In this document: positions 1-11,210 of the stretch, one piece after another
Layout of the letters: each line of letters opens with the position of its first letter
Numbering within the stretch: the first letter of the stretch is position 1
Source: Gorsachius magnificus
Lineage: Eukaryota; Chordata; Aves; Pelecaniformes; Ardeidae
Assembly (NCBI GenBank): GCA_034008185.1
Contig: CM067081.1
Coordinates: 152,426,258-152,490,257, forward strand
Length of the DNA stretch: 64,000 nucleotides
Direction of reading: 5' to 3'
Made by a program: the position numbers and the translations under genes
The notes under the pieces: generated by a model
Databases searched by the model: none
What the model saw: only the letters and a program-made list of their open reading frames with translations
What the model was told of the DNA's origin: nothing

Positions 1-3000
1 AAAATAGGTATTTCAGCTAATGACCTCAAGCCTCTCCAGGAACAAGCTTGTCCAAAGTTTTCATTTGCTACTGGTTATTGCAGCCTGCTGGCTGGACTCA
101 TCTATAGACCCTCAACTACCATATCATAAAAGGAAAAGCAAGAAACCCTGGAAAAGGCATCACTGTCATGAGCAGCTGCTACTCTACATGCATTTTCCCC
201 TCTATATGCTGAATGTTATAAGAAAAATAATAAAAATCTGACTTATAAATATGAGTTACAAATGTGTGACATGGTGTGTATGTAATGGCTACACTGGCCC
301 AGGGAAGACTGGCCTGCTGCCCTGCCCCTACACTGAACCGTGATCCGCCAAGTGGTAGGACTTCTGACTTTGAAACATATTAGTACACTGAGGCACCAAC
401 ACATGTTCAAAAATATTATTTTTTTTTTACTTCAGAGAGAAATGGCAATAGGGAAAAGAATGCTACTGAATGACCAAAGGACCAAAGGACCAGGCTGTGC
501 TGAAAAGCAGTTTTATATTCATGCATTATTTCCCTGAAATTCCAGTCCTGACTTCATTTATTGCTTTTCTAAAATGAAATAGTTACAAGATCTTTTTGCT
601 TGCTGTGCAATTTCCCCTATCTTCTGAATCTGTTCATTGACATGTTTCTCTCCTCCCCATCAGTCTTATACCACTTTTCCCTGTCTTGTACAGATCTATC
701 CTTACGTTCCCATCCCTCATTTTTTTCCCCCTCCCTCTTTTTTTTCCCCCTCCTTGTGTTTAGGAAGTATTAGTCTTGAATATAAGAAGTCATGGCAAAA
801 GTAGGTAAGGCGACCAACAAACCATAAAATAAGATTATTGTGCTTAATAAAATAACCATCCTCCACTCATATTTCTATTTCCATTCCTGTAATGTATTAC
901 CCTGAACACAAATTAATTGAATTTCAGAATATTGTTCTTCTGAAGCTCATGGGACAATTCGTACTGAATTTCTATGGACTGACTCAGCATATAGCTCAGC
1001 AAAGTAAGGATGAAAACCTGTGATGTTGATTTCATGCAACAAGAAAATTAGATTAAAAAGAGGGTGCAGACTGTTATTCCTGTGGCCTAAAAATAGATAC
1101 TTTTTTAAGAAAAAAACCCAACCTGCTGTGGTCAGTGATGCTACTGCATCTGCCAGCAGAAGTTTTGGTCTACCCAAGTTAATATTCTAGAACATTTTAG
1201 CTCACTTACCTATTTCAAATCTGCACTAGTGCCACTTACCAAACACTGAATGACTTGCTGCCGCTCCCATCACAGTCCGAGGATGTAAATACAGACCATA
1301 ATTTAAATAGGAAATGACGTCAATTACATTGGCCAGGGATAGCTATACAGAGCAATAGCCATGCAAATGGAGAAAGCGATCTGTTTATGTGCATGCATAA
1401 AAAAATACATATTTCTCCATGGACACTTGAGGTAGTCAAAGATTTTCATATAGAATTTTGTTGTCCAAATAGAAAAGTGGGGGTTTTTTAAATTTATTTT
1501 TACATTTTTGTTCATTCCCTCTGGGTTTCAGCTGCATCATTGCTATGAGTGCTCTCTACTGTGTTAATAAGCATTTCTATTAGCCTTGAATAGCTGAGCT
1601 TCGTGGCGCTGCCTGTCTGTCCCTTGCATTGCTCTTGCTCAGGTCCCCACTGTGCCTGGAGCTTACACTTGTCTGAGCTCATCAGTTCAATGCAGCAGTG
1701 GCCTAACGTGGAGTCACACCTTTTAATGCAATCTGCTTAGAACAGCTTTGCATCTCTGTTGTAGGGTTTGCCTCATTACCTGCTAATTGAATCTCATTTG
1801 CTGAAACATATGATCTAACAGTTATAGCAAACCTTAAACCTCAACAAACACAGGCTTGATTAATGAATTTAGAGTAAACTAAATTGCCTTTTTGTGTTTA
1901 ATCACCATCAGGAAGTTCTTGGTCCTGTGATCAAAAGGCAGCTTTCCCGTTGACTTCAGATCCCGACTGCTTATGAAGTACCTCATCCTTTTACTTAAAT
2001 TACTAATTATGAAAGATTTTATATACCTCTTTTTCCCCCCTACAGAGTGCCTAGGAATTACTTTGAACTTGAACATACTGCTGTAGGAAGCACAGCAAAA
2101 AGCAGTCATGTTTCTCCTCTCAGGCACTTTTGTGCCTGTACCACTCTTTCCCCCAACACCTTGTGCTAGCATCACACCCAGAGGTCAGGATAAAGAAAGG
2201 CTTAGATGAAACTCAGCTGCCAAGTGGCAAATGTTTTCTCATGATGCCAAAGCCTCTACTGTCAATTAGGAATTTCAAGACCCTGCCTTTCACCCTGCCC
2301 CAAGTTATAACTGTAAAACCAGAGGGATTAAGTTCAGTTATATTTCTGCAGCTTTGTTAGCAAAGTGCAAATATTTCAGCTAATTTTGCCGTGACAGTTT
2401 TGAAAACAGAAAGATCTTCTGCGTAGCACACTCAAAGAAAAGCATAACCTATATTTTTCTGTTATGATTTCAAACACGAATGACAGACCATCCTGTCCAG
2501 CTTTAAATGTGTTTTCGTTGTAGTTTGCATTCCTCCTCCTCCTCCCCCTTTGTTTCTCATTCATACATGGATGAGGAAGAATTCACTGAATTAACCTTTC
2601 AAGGGTTGGGGTAAACCCTGGCTTTGAGTTTTAGTAGAGATTTGGAAAGAAGACAAATTTTAAAAGCCTTTCAGTATCAACAGAGAATATTTTTAGTTTC
2701 AGACTTTATACCAGGGAGATTAATTTCATTTTGTGCTACTAAATTTTCAGCAGAATCTTACTAACATGGTGCACCAGGTGCTGATATTAAATCTAGAAAA
2801 TCTACAGTGAGCCAGTGAAAGCCATTTTAAGCTGATAAATATTTACAGCCACTTACTCAAAAAATGAATTAAGAGAAGTTATATTGTCTTCAACCTTAAT
2901 TTCAAAGATCTGGTCTGGTTAAGAACACTCCTTGTGTGTATTCTTCCTTTTAAAAGTAAAAGTGAAGTGTTACATTGCAAAGAGCCCCAGAATGAATGAT

Positions 3001-3330
3001 GGTACAAAATCACTGGGGAAAATTAATATCTGCTGAAGAATAATCTTTATAAAAAAAACCCAGTCAGACTGGTATAGCAGCTATCAATGGTGATAAGGAG
3101 AGTGAAAGGGGCTTCCTCTCTTACTGGGAACTTCACCCAGGATGCTGCTCCTTGTCAGTGAAGGTCCTCACATGGAATCCTGAAGGACCCTGTGACCTGG
3201 TGGCTACTCATTCCGAAGCAGTACATCTACTCAGTTTAGCAGGATGTAGGACAAGGAGTGTAATTGAATAGCCTTGGCACGTAAGTGCAAAGTTGAGGGG
3301 AAAACACACACACAGACTCTCTGTCTTGTC
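1..3330. other. Gene-free AT-rich sequence
   Basis: Only short open frames without recognisable domains occur here, on both strands. Apart from the pyrimidine tract near 0.72 kb and a (CCT) run near 2.54 kb, I recognise no repeat family, RNA gene or exon. Confidence 0.7.
719..753. repeat. Pyrimidine-rich tract
   Basis: A run of T and C blocks (T7C5, CTCCCTC, T9C5) forms an almost pure polypyrimidine strand. Such low-complexity tracts are common in bird non-coding DNA. No function is inferred. Confidence 0.85.
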
Positions 3331-3335
3331 CAGAG

Positions 3336-3921
3336 TGTGCTGGTTTTGGCTGAAATAGAGTTAATTTTATTTCTAGGAGCTGGTATGGGGCTATGTTGTG
3401 GATTTGTGCTGAAACAGCATTGGTAACACATGGATGGTTTCGTTTTTGCTGAGCAGGGCTTACACAGAGTCAAGGACTTTTCTGTTTCTCACCCCACCCC
3501 ACCAGGCTGGGGGTGCACAAGAATTTGGGAGGGGACACAGCTGGGACAGCTGACCCCCACTGACCAAAGCGGTATTCCACACCATATGATGTCATGCTCA
3601 GCATATAGAGCTGGGGCAAGAAGAAGGAAGAGGGGGATGTTTGGAGGGACAGCATTTACTTCCCAAGTCACCATTACGTGTGATGGAGCCCTGCTTTCCT
3701 GGGGATGGCTGAGCACCTGCCTGCCCATGGGAAGGAGTGAATGAATTCCTTGGCTTGCTTTGCTTGTGTGCATGGCTTTTGCTTTAACTATTAAACTGTC
3801 CTCATCCCTACATGTGAGTTTTCTCCTCTTTACTCTTCTGATCCTCTCCCCGCTCTCACCAGGGGTGAGTGAGTGAGCGGCTGGGTGGTGCTGAGTTGCA
3901 GGCTGGGGTTAAACCATGATG
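3336..3921 (+). mobile_element. Solo LTR, avian ERVL-like, older copy
   Basis: This is an LTR of about 586 bp starting TGTGCTGGTTTTGGCTG, followed by ATAGAGTTAATTTT, and ending GGGGTTAAACCATGATG. It is flanked by a perfect 5-bp direct repeat, CAGAG, at 3331-3335 and 3922-3926. No internal retroviral sequence is attached, so it is a solo LTR left by LTR-LTR recombination. It carries an ATTAAA poly(A) signal at 3790-3795 and a CATATGATGTCATGC block matching the CATATAATGTCATGC of the copy at 10.6-11.2 kb. CpGs are largely decayed to TG/CA, and the terminal CA is altered, so it is the older of the two. Open frames at 3430-3744 and its antisense lie inside this LTR and are not genes. A 5-bp duplication fits the ERVL class. 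Confidence 0.9.
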
Positions 3922-3926
3922 CAGAG

Positions 3927-5537
3927 TAAAGGGTTGGTGCAGAGAAATGAAGTTATTCCATTTCTTGTTTGGCCAGCATCCTATCTCACTTAAAACTCCC
4001 AGTAAATGCGGTCATCTTGGTCGTATAAGGAACATACACTAAAACTGCATTTCCCTGTTATGACCATACTTTCCCTCTCATAGGAATTCAAGGGCCATCT
4101 GTCAGCTTCTGTTGCCCCGAAGTGGGACACGCCCAAGGTGCAAGAATAGGAGAAAGAAAACAGAAACTAGAACACCACCTCCTACCTTGATGACTGCACA
4201 GCCTGAACTGTCAGCAATGGTTCTGTACTTTCAAAGGGAAGAGGTAATTTGACAGAGATTGAAGGACGGAATGATCAGCCTTAAAAAGAGAACCAAACAA
4301 TCCTTTTTTTAAAGGAAAGACTGTGAGTTTCAATTGTTGCAGCCCATGAACAAAACCGCTAGTATTTTATATGAAGTAAGGGAGAATTTAGTAAGTACAC
4401 TTGTCCTTGGCTGTTTTCCAAGACATCTCAGCTGTTCCAATGAATTTAAATTGTGAAATGAATCAAGTATATGAGGCTGTATCTTTCATAAGTTATGATT
4501 TTCTTCTTTAAATAATGAAAAAACCCCTCTAATTTATCCTGGAAAAATATTTTTTTTTTTCATACAAGTTTTAGGAGCTGTTTCACATTCATACATATAC
4601 ACTTACATGAAGCTACCAGAAGAAATATACACTGTAGCTGATTTTCCCAAACCTCTTTTGTCTGGCATCAGTTTTCATGTTAGCACCATGCAGTACCTAC
4701 AAAGATAAAAGTTGCGTGTTCCTTCCCATCCTGCAATACTAAGACAAGCTGCCATTCACCCCCTAATCCTAGAGCTGTGCTGCACCCATCTGTAACATCA
4801 GTGATGACTTTAAAGTTAGCTACTTGTTGGACAAATGCTAAATTATCACAGACTGTAAGGTACAACCTTCACCAGGCCATAGTATTGCCTCAGGGTTTTG
4901 GGCCCCAACCATACTCAAGCTGGTGGAATAACTCCACCTTTCCAGAGGCACAGAAAGGTCTTTGCAGTTTTCAGATGAGGGTTTACCAAGGACTGTTCCC
5001 TGAGGCTAGAGTCCACCCTCTGTGGGGCCTGACCTCAGCTGGCTTTGGTTTCTGCTGGTCAGTTGCACCAACTGCAGAACTAATAACTTGGGGTTTTTTT
5101 CCCAACACAATGGCCTCTGTGTTCCCAGGTTCAGGTACTCAGCTTTAATTTACAGATATCTGGATCATACATATTTTGGGTCTAAAAGGAACAAAGTAGC
5201 AAAGCTTGAGAAAAGTGAGGCACCTGAACAAGCTACCATCATTTGGGGGCCTGTCTGGGATATCATCTACTTTAGAAATTGACTGCTTCTCTTTTTTGTG
5301 AGCAGCAAATAGGAGAAGTAGGGGGGCACCTGATAATTAGCCTAAAAATATGGTTTGGTGAAATTATTTACTCCTGACAAGAGAAATTGTCAAGAAGATC
5401 TTAGTGGTGATTTGCCAGACCAAACCAGACTGATTGGGCAAAGAAGTAAATAAGCTGACAAATTAAGTTTGCTATCACACTGATGGAGGACTGAGCATGT
5501 CGTCTTAGTTATTTCATTAGAATTGTTAGAAAAGTAA
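3927..5537. other. Gene-free stretch between solo LTR and CR1
   Basis: No recognised gene or element. The overlapping open frames at 4777-5148 and 5022-5282 share a slightly GC-richer patch (4.85-5.15 kb). Neither has a recognisable domain, splice pattern or start context, so they are left out as genes. Confidence 0.65.
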
Positions 5538-5755
5538 ATCATAGAATCATTTGGTTCGTAAAGACCTTTAAGATTACTGAGGCCAAGCGTACCTGTCTAC
5601 TACTAAACCATGTCTCTAAGCACCTCATCTACCCATCTTTTAAATACCTCCAGGGATGGGGACTCAATCACTTCCCTCAGTAGCCCATTCCAGTGCCTGA
5701 TAACCCTTTCAGTGAAGAAATTTATCCTAATATCTAATCTAAACATCCCCTGGAA
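5538..5755 (-). mobile_element. CR1 LINE, 3' end fragment
   Basis: Read on the minus strand it carries AAATTTCTTCACTGAAAGGG and GGGTTATCAGGCACTGGAAT, then GGGCTACTGAGGGAAGTGAT. Further on it reads CCATCCCTGGAGGTATTTAA and finishes in ATGATTCTATGAT. This is the reverse-transcriptase C-terminal end plus 3' UTR of an avian CR1. It is 5'-truncated, as is usual for this LINE, with stops in all frames. Confidence 0.88.
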
Positions 5756-6884
5756 TGTGCACCTCGCTAGCTCTTGAGGAACATAGAAATAGCTTTATAA
5801 TCCTATTTCAGCTCTTTTCTGCAGTGGTTCCAGTGATGCATTTTAAAAAGGGAGTGACATAAAATGTTTATAACTAAGGCATCAAAATGGTGATGTTACA
5901 TGGTTGTAGAAAAGGCATTTCTATGCCTCATATATTCCTGTCTTCAGTACAGATGCTTTTCAGAGTGCGGGTAAAAGGGACACTGTATTCATACCTTTTT
6001 TCAAGTTTCTGGAAGCCACAGCCACTGGTGGCTACATAAATTATGCAGGGTCACAGACTTACTCTTGTAAGGGCTGAAACAGGAACCCAGTTACCGAGTC
6101 AGGAGACAAGTTACCTTGCCGGTGGAATTTTCTCCACATTGTCTAACAGTTTACCTTGTAAAGTATAAATTCCTTACAGGAAGGACTCTGTAATGGCAGT
6201 GGTCACAGATGCCACCTGCTTAGAAAGTTTTTTCAAGGTTAAGAAAATGTGAAAAGTCTCACTTGGAGGAAGGAAACATTAGTGCTGAGATCTCAGGAAG
6301 TGTTCAGCTCTCATTTGAGTTGCCACAAAGTTATTTCTGAGCTTCATTTCCTCTCTCTGCAGCACTCTTTGGGCTGTGCTCCCATTAACAGCCTCTAAGC
6401 TATATCAGTTTAAATGGGTGGTTTGCTTGGCTTGACAAAAAACCAAACCAAAACAACCTCCTCCTTCCAATACATCTTCCCTGCACATCTTATCTATAAT
6501 ACTTGCATGCAATACTGAAAGCGGACGGTACATAAACAATATTTGGAAACGTGTCTGAAATAGCAAAAAAAAAACCTGCTGAGAAGTGGCATTCTCCGTT
6601 TTACTTTTATTTTTTTTAATTGCAGATAGTAAAGAAAAAGACATTCACTTAACCAGGCTCCTGCATTTCACAGTCAAAATAGAAAGGTTGAGAAGAAATT
6701 ATATTCTAAGAGAAAGCAACTTTTACATTAATATTTTAAAATTTACACCTTGCATATATTCTCTTCTACAGAGAATATACATTAATTACCCTGTTGAGCT
6801 CCTGGTAGAAATAAACTCTGTGGGACCAGAGGTTTTCAGATTCTTAGAAGGAAATCACATGATCAATGAGCTGAGACCAGTTGC
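5756..6884. other. Gene-free stretch between two CR1 copies
   Basis: AT-rich sequence with no recognised gene. The last 50 or so bases may already belong to a highly decayed CR1 body, but the match is too weak to extend the element. Confidence 0.65.
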
Positions 6885-7674
6885 ATTAGGTTCAACAAGG
6901 CTCAGTGCTGGGTCCTGCACTTGGGTCACAACAACCCCGTGCAACACTACAGGCTTGGGGAAGAGTGGCTGGGAAGCTGCCTGGCAGAAAAGGAGCTGCC
7001 CTGGGCGTGTTGGTTAACAGCCAGCTGAATATGAGCCAGCAGTGTGCCCAGGTGGCCAAGAGGCCAATAGCATCCTGGCTTGTATCAGAAATCATGTGGC
7101 CAGCAGGGAGTAGGGAAGTGATTGTCCCTCTGTGCTTGGCACTGGTGAGGCCACACCTTGAATACTGTGTTCAGTTTTGGGCCTCTCACGACAAGAAAGG
7201 TATTGAGGTGCTGGAGCATGTCCAAAGAAGGACATGAAGCTGGTGAGGGGTCTGGAGCACAAGTCTTATGAGGAGCAGCTGAGGGAACTAGAGTTGTTTA
7301 GCCTGGAGAAAAATGAGGCCAAGGGGAGACCTTATAGCTCTCTACAAGTACCTGCAAGGAGGTTGTAGTGAGGTGGGTGTTGGTCTCTTTTCCCAGGTAA
7401 CAAGTGATAGAACAAGAGGAAATGGCCCCAAGTTGTGCCAAGGGAGGTTTAGATTGGATATTAGGAAATATTTCTTCACCAAAAGGGTTGTTAAGCATTG
7501 GAACGGGCTGCCCAGGGCAATGGTTGAGTCCCCATCCCTGGAGGTATTTAGAAGATATGTAGGCATGGTGCTTAGGGATGTGGTTTAGTGGTGGACTTGG
7601 TAGCGTTAAGTTATTTTTGGACTCAGTGATATTAAAGGTCTTTTCCAACCTCAATGGTTCTATGATTCTATGAT
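6885..7674 (+). mobile_element. CR1 LINE, 3' fragment of about 0.8 kb, the longest in the window
   Basis: It starts with a block related to the CR1 ORF2 3' region (TTCAACAAGG, TCCTGCACTTGGGTC, ATGAGCCAGCAGTGTGCCCA, GGTGAGGCCACACCTTGAAT). It runs through GATTGGATATTAGGAAATAT and CATCCCTGGAGGTATTTAGA, and ends TTCTATGATTCTATGA at 7674. Several frameshifts and stops break the ORF2 remnant, so it cannot encode a reverse transcriptase. The open frames here (6905-7237, 7313-7588 and the antisense 7298-7786) are CR1 remnants and not host genes. Confidence 0.93.
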
Positions 7675-10625
7675 TTTTACACAGGATAGGTAAAATGAAA
7701 GCAAATGGATTTTCTCTTTGCTGACTTTTTCTGTAGCAATAGCCAGCACAAGGTATTTTATGATTCACGGAAATCCTGCTAAGCATTCCAGCTTGGGCTT
7801 GGAAATCCGCATAATCGCATGTCAGCTTTTCCCAGAATGGTCTCTAGATACAGAATAAAATTTTGGAGAGACTAAGGATTTTGGATTGCCTGCCCCTTCC
7901 TAGTTTTGTATATCTTGGAGATCCACCGGGACTGAAGTTACCTTCAAGTTTGGTGAGTGAAAGTTACCTCTTCAGGAGTGACTGCTGGTCGACTGCCTTT
8001 CTCACAAGGACAAGGAAAAGCATCACTTTGGCTGGCAGCACTCTCCAAACTCTATCTTTGGGGCCAACTGTCCCTGAATGCAAGGGATTCCAAAAGCACC
8101 CAGAGCTTGCCATCTCTGAAAGCCTCTAACTGAAGAAAAGTCAACTGGATTTTCTATGTGGATTTTCTATGTTTCCTCATTTGAGATTGTAGCACATGTC
8201 CATTTAGCTGAGTTCTCTGCTAAACTCTTGGTTTCAGTTTTGTGTGTGGTAAGTTGTGCACACCATATGAATTTCATTTGCTCCCTTTGAGCTGGCCATG
8301 GGGCTATGAAATTTAATCTTTTCAGTCACCAGCTACACAAATTCCAGCTACCAGGAAGAAGTATAAACTGTAGGGAGAAAGGTGGAAGAAGAAAATGATA
8401 AATCATGGGCTAAGGTTAAGCAAATAATAATAATAAAAATATAAATTCTTTAGAATTTCTTCAGAAATTAAATTTTACAGCGTTAAAAATATGTAATTTT
8501 TGTGGAAAGAAGAAAAGCTTAATTCCAAGATAAATGGTGTTCTACAATCCCATTTAATATCCTTGTTATTATATTTATTAAAACTGAAGGCATGCCCTTT
8601 TTATATATATACACACAAAATACTAAACACTAATAGGAATTTAACTGATTACAGTAATATTCCTACTCTCTTGTATCTTGGCCAAACTATTTTTCTTTTT
8701 CATTGCTTCAGCATCTCTACACAGTTGCTGCAGTAACAAAGTAATTTGCTGATAAATTCATCAGGAAAAGTGCACTATAGAGAACATGTATAACTCTAAA
8801 CCTGTCAGACCATCACAATTTTAAGGCAATTATTCTCCTAGGGAAAAAAGGAAAATTGCATAATGTAATTGCACAGAGAGAAAGATAAGTTATCATAATT
8901 TTATGGTGCCAAGCCTAACTTTCTTAAATGTTCTCAGCATAGGAATATGCTCCCTTATGGACAATATATGTCTTCTCAAGCTGTATCAACCACAATGTCA
9001 ACTAGGCTGGCATATAAAGTAAATCAAGATTGCTGGCACACTTGAACCACTAAAAATTATGGCCAAAGGAAAAGTTTTACAATAACATTCATCTTCCAAG
9101 CTGTGCTGAACATTTTGCTAAGCAAAATGAAATACTACAGTCTCCTTGAGCCAATTATTTCAAGGGTACTCAAAATCTCTATCATAATCGAAAGCATAAT
9201 CACTGTAGTTAAGCTTAAAATTTATTCTGGAAAGCAGAAAACCTACAACACCTGAAACCAACAGCAAATCCTGCATAATGGGAATAAGAAACTGCATTTT
9301 AAACAATTTACAAGAACCTTCTGTAACCTTTTAAAGGAAATTCAGAACATGACCAAGAATGCTGAAAATACAGATTTCTGTTGTCTCTCCTTCTTCCCCG
9401 CTTGTGTGAGAGATTCCTAAAAGGTCTTCTGGAGTAAGTATAGAATAAGTAGCTATAGGTGATTTCCTAAACTAAGAGCTATCTACAGGATCTCGTCTTT
9501 TCTATGAGTCCTCTGCTGCCTCACTCTGAAATGAGCAGCGTTATCCCTTATTATGGCATTCTACACAACTTAGCTGTGTATAAATCTGGTGTCACCTCTC
9601 TGAAAATTTTTGGCCTGTGACCATTTCCTTTATAATTGTTAATTGTGACCCAAAACTTTTAAAACAAATTATTTGTTTAGGGTCTCCTGTTCCCAAGTAG
9701 AGAAACCTGGTGTTGGTATAAATGGATAATGGCCTGCTCAACACAAGAGCTTCACTGTTTTCTAAGAAACGATCTCTCCGCTGTTTGAATGATGTTAATA
9801 TGGGAAGGTATCACCTCCTCACATCCACAGTCTAACAGTATTTCCTCCTGATATCAGGATCAAAGCCTTTTGTAAAAGGGATTCCAGAATTCTCATACTC
9901 TCAGTTCGTAAATTATAATTTATTTGATTTGAACATATATATTTCAAAAGTATGGTAGAATCAGAGGAGTCTTTAAAAAAAAACAAAGCCCAGCCCTGCC
10001 CCCCACCCCCAACCCCAAACAAACAAAACCCAAGTATTTTTTATTGAAGTGTGTGGTACCTAAGCTACATGATTAGTAGCAGTGAAAGCAAGGATATTTT
10101 GGCATAAGGAAAATAAGATATGGTAGCTTTGGAATCAAATACTTGCTAGCATTCAGATTTAAATGGCTGTAGCTAGTATTTCACAACACAGTACATCTGA
10201 GGCAGTCTTGCTGAATTCCTAAGTGTACAGTCCCCAGAGGAGCATGACAGCCATTAAAAACTGAGAAATGCCAGTGCCTGATTTCAGCGCAGCCACTTCC
10301 TGAAAGTCTTACAGAGATAGGTCTGATCTCTGACATCACCTAGACTTCATGGCCCAAGAGAAGGTACCTTTGGGATGTTCTTCATGGTTACAATTCCATA
10401 CTGCATGGGTCCATGCCACATATTTGTGTGCTGTCAAATACAGCTTTCACTAAGGAAATCCCATCATACAAAACAAAACTCTTTTTTATGAGCTAACAAC
10501 AAAGTTGTCTTTGATATACTATACATGTCAGAAAGCTAGTGTTATCTTTCAAACCTACCTTGAACCTTGATGTAGTATGGAACTTTCTCAAATTTACTAT
10601 CTATGTACAAGATAAAGGTTGTTTT
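7675..10625. other. Gene-free AT-rich stretch
   Basis: No gene or known repeat is recognised. A perfect 13-bp tandem duplication lies at 8147-8172. The sequence otherwise shows only short, unremarkable open frames. Confidence 0.7.
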
Positions 10626-10630
10626 GTTTG

Positions 10631-11205
10631 TGTCGTGGTTTAACCCGGCTGGCAACTAAGCACCACGCAGCCGCTCGCTCACTCCCCCCCCTCCCTCAGT
10701 GGGATGGGGGAGAGAATCGGGAAGGGGAAAAAGGTTAGAGCCGAGGGCTGAGATAAAAACAGTTTAATAAGAGAAGATAATAATAATAGTAATAATGAGA
10801 ATGATAACAAAATATACAGAATATACAAAACGAATGATGCACAATGCAATTGCTCACCACCCGCCGACCGATGCCCAGCCCGTCCCAAGCCGCGATCAGT
10901 ACCCGAGCAGCGATCACTCCCCCTGCGACCGACCAACCCACCAAACCCCTGCCCCGGGCATGACATTATATGGTATGGAATAGCTCTTTGGACAGTTTGG
11001 GTCCTAGCTGTGCTGTACTCCCAGCTTGTTATGCACCTGGCCGAGCAGGAGAAGCTCAAAAAGTCCTTGAACAGTCTGAGCACTACTTGACAACAACTAA
11101 AAACATCAGCATGTTATCAACATTCTTCTAGCACTAAATCCAAAGCACAGCACTATGCTAGCTTCTGTGAAGAAAATTAACTCTATCCCAGCTGAAACCA
11201 GGACA
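10631..11205 (-). mobile_element. Solo LTR, avian ERVL-like, younger CpG-rich copy
   Basis: This is a 575-bp LTR in reverse orientation. Read on the minus strand it starts TGTCCTGGTTTCAGCTGGG and ends GGGTTAAACCACGACA, giving TGT...ACA termini. It is flanked by a perfect 5-bp direct repeat, GTTTG, at 10626-10630 and 11206-11210. It shares both ends, the ATAGAGTTAATTTTC block, the CATATAATGTCATGC block and an ATTAAA poly(A) signal (complement of 10763-10768) with the LTR at 3.3 kb. It retains many CpGs, which are rare elsewhere in the window, so it is probably a fairly recent insertion. The 134-residue open frame over 10679-11083 is LTR sequence, not a gene. Confidence 0.93.
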
Positions 11206-11210
11206 GTTTG

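Noticed and set aside
3430..3773. Overlapping open frames of 94-104 codons on both strands
   Set aside because: They lie entirely inside the solo LTR with its CAGAG target duplication, so they are LTR sequence and not a gene.
7298..7786. 162-codon minus-strand frame, the longest in the window
   Set aside because: It is antisense to a CR1 3' end for most of its length; the protein is the translated reverse complement of CR1.
10679..11083. 134-codon minus-strand frame, the second longest in 1-60 kb
   Set aside because: It lies wholly inside the CpG-rich solo LTR and its Leu/Ser-rich part comes from an ATT/TTA simple repeat in the LTR.
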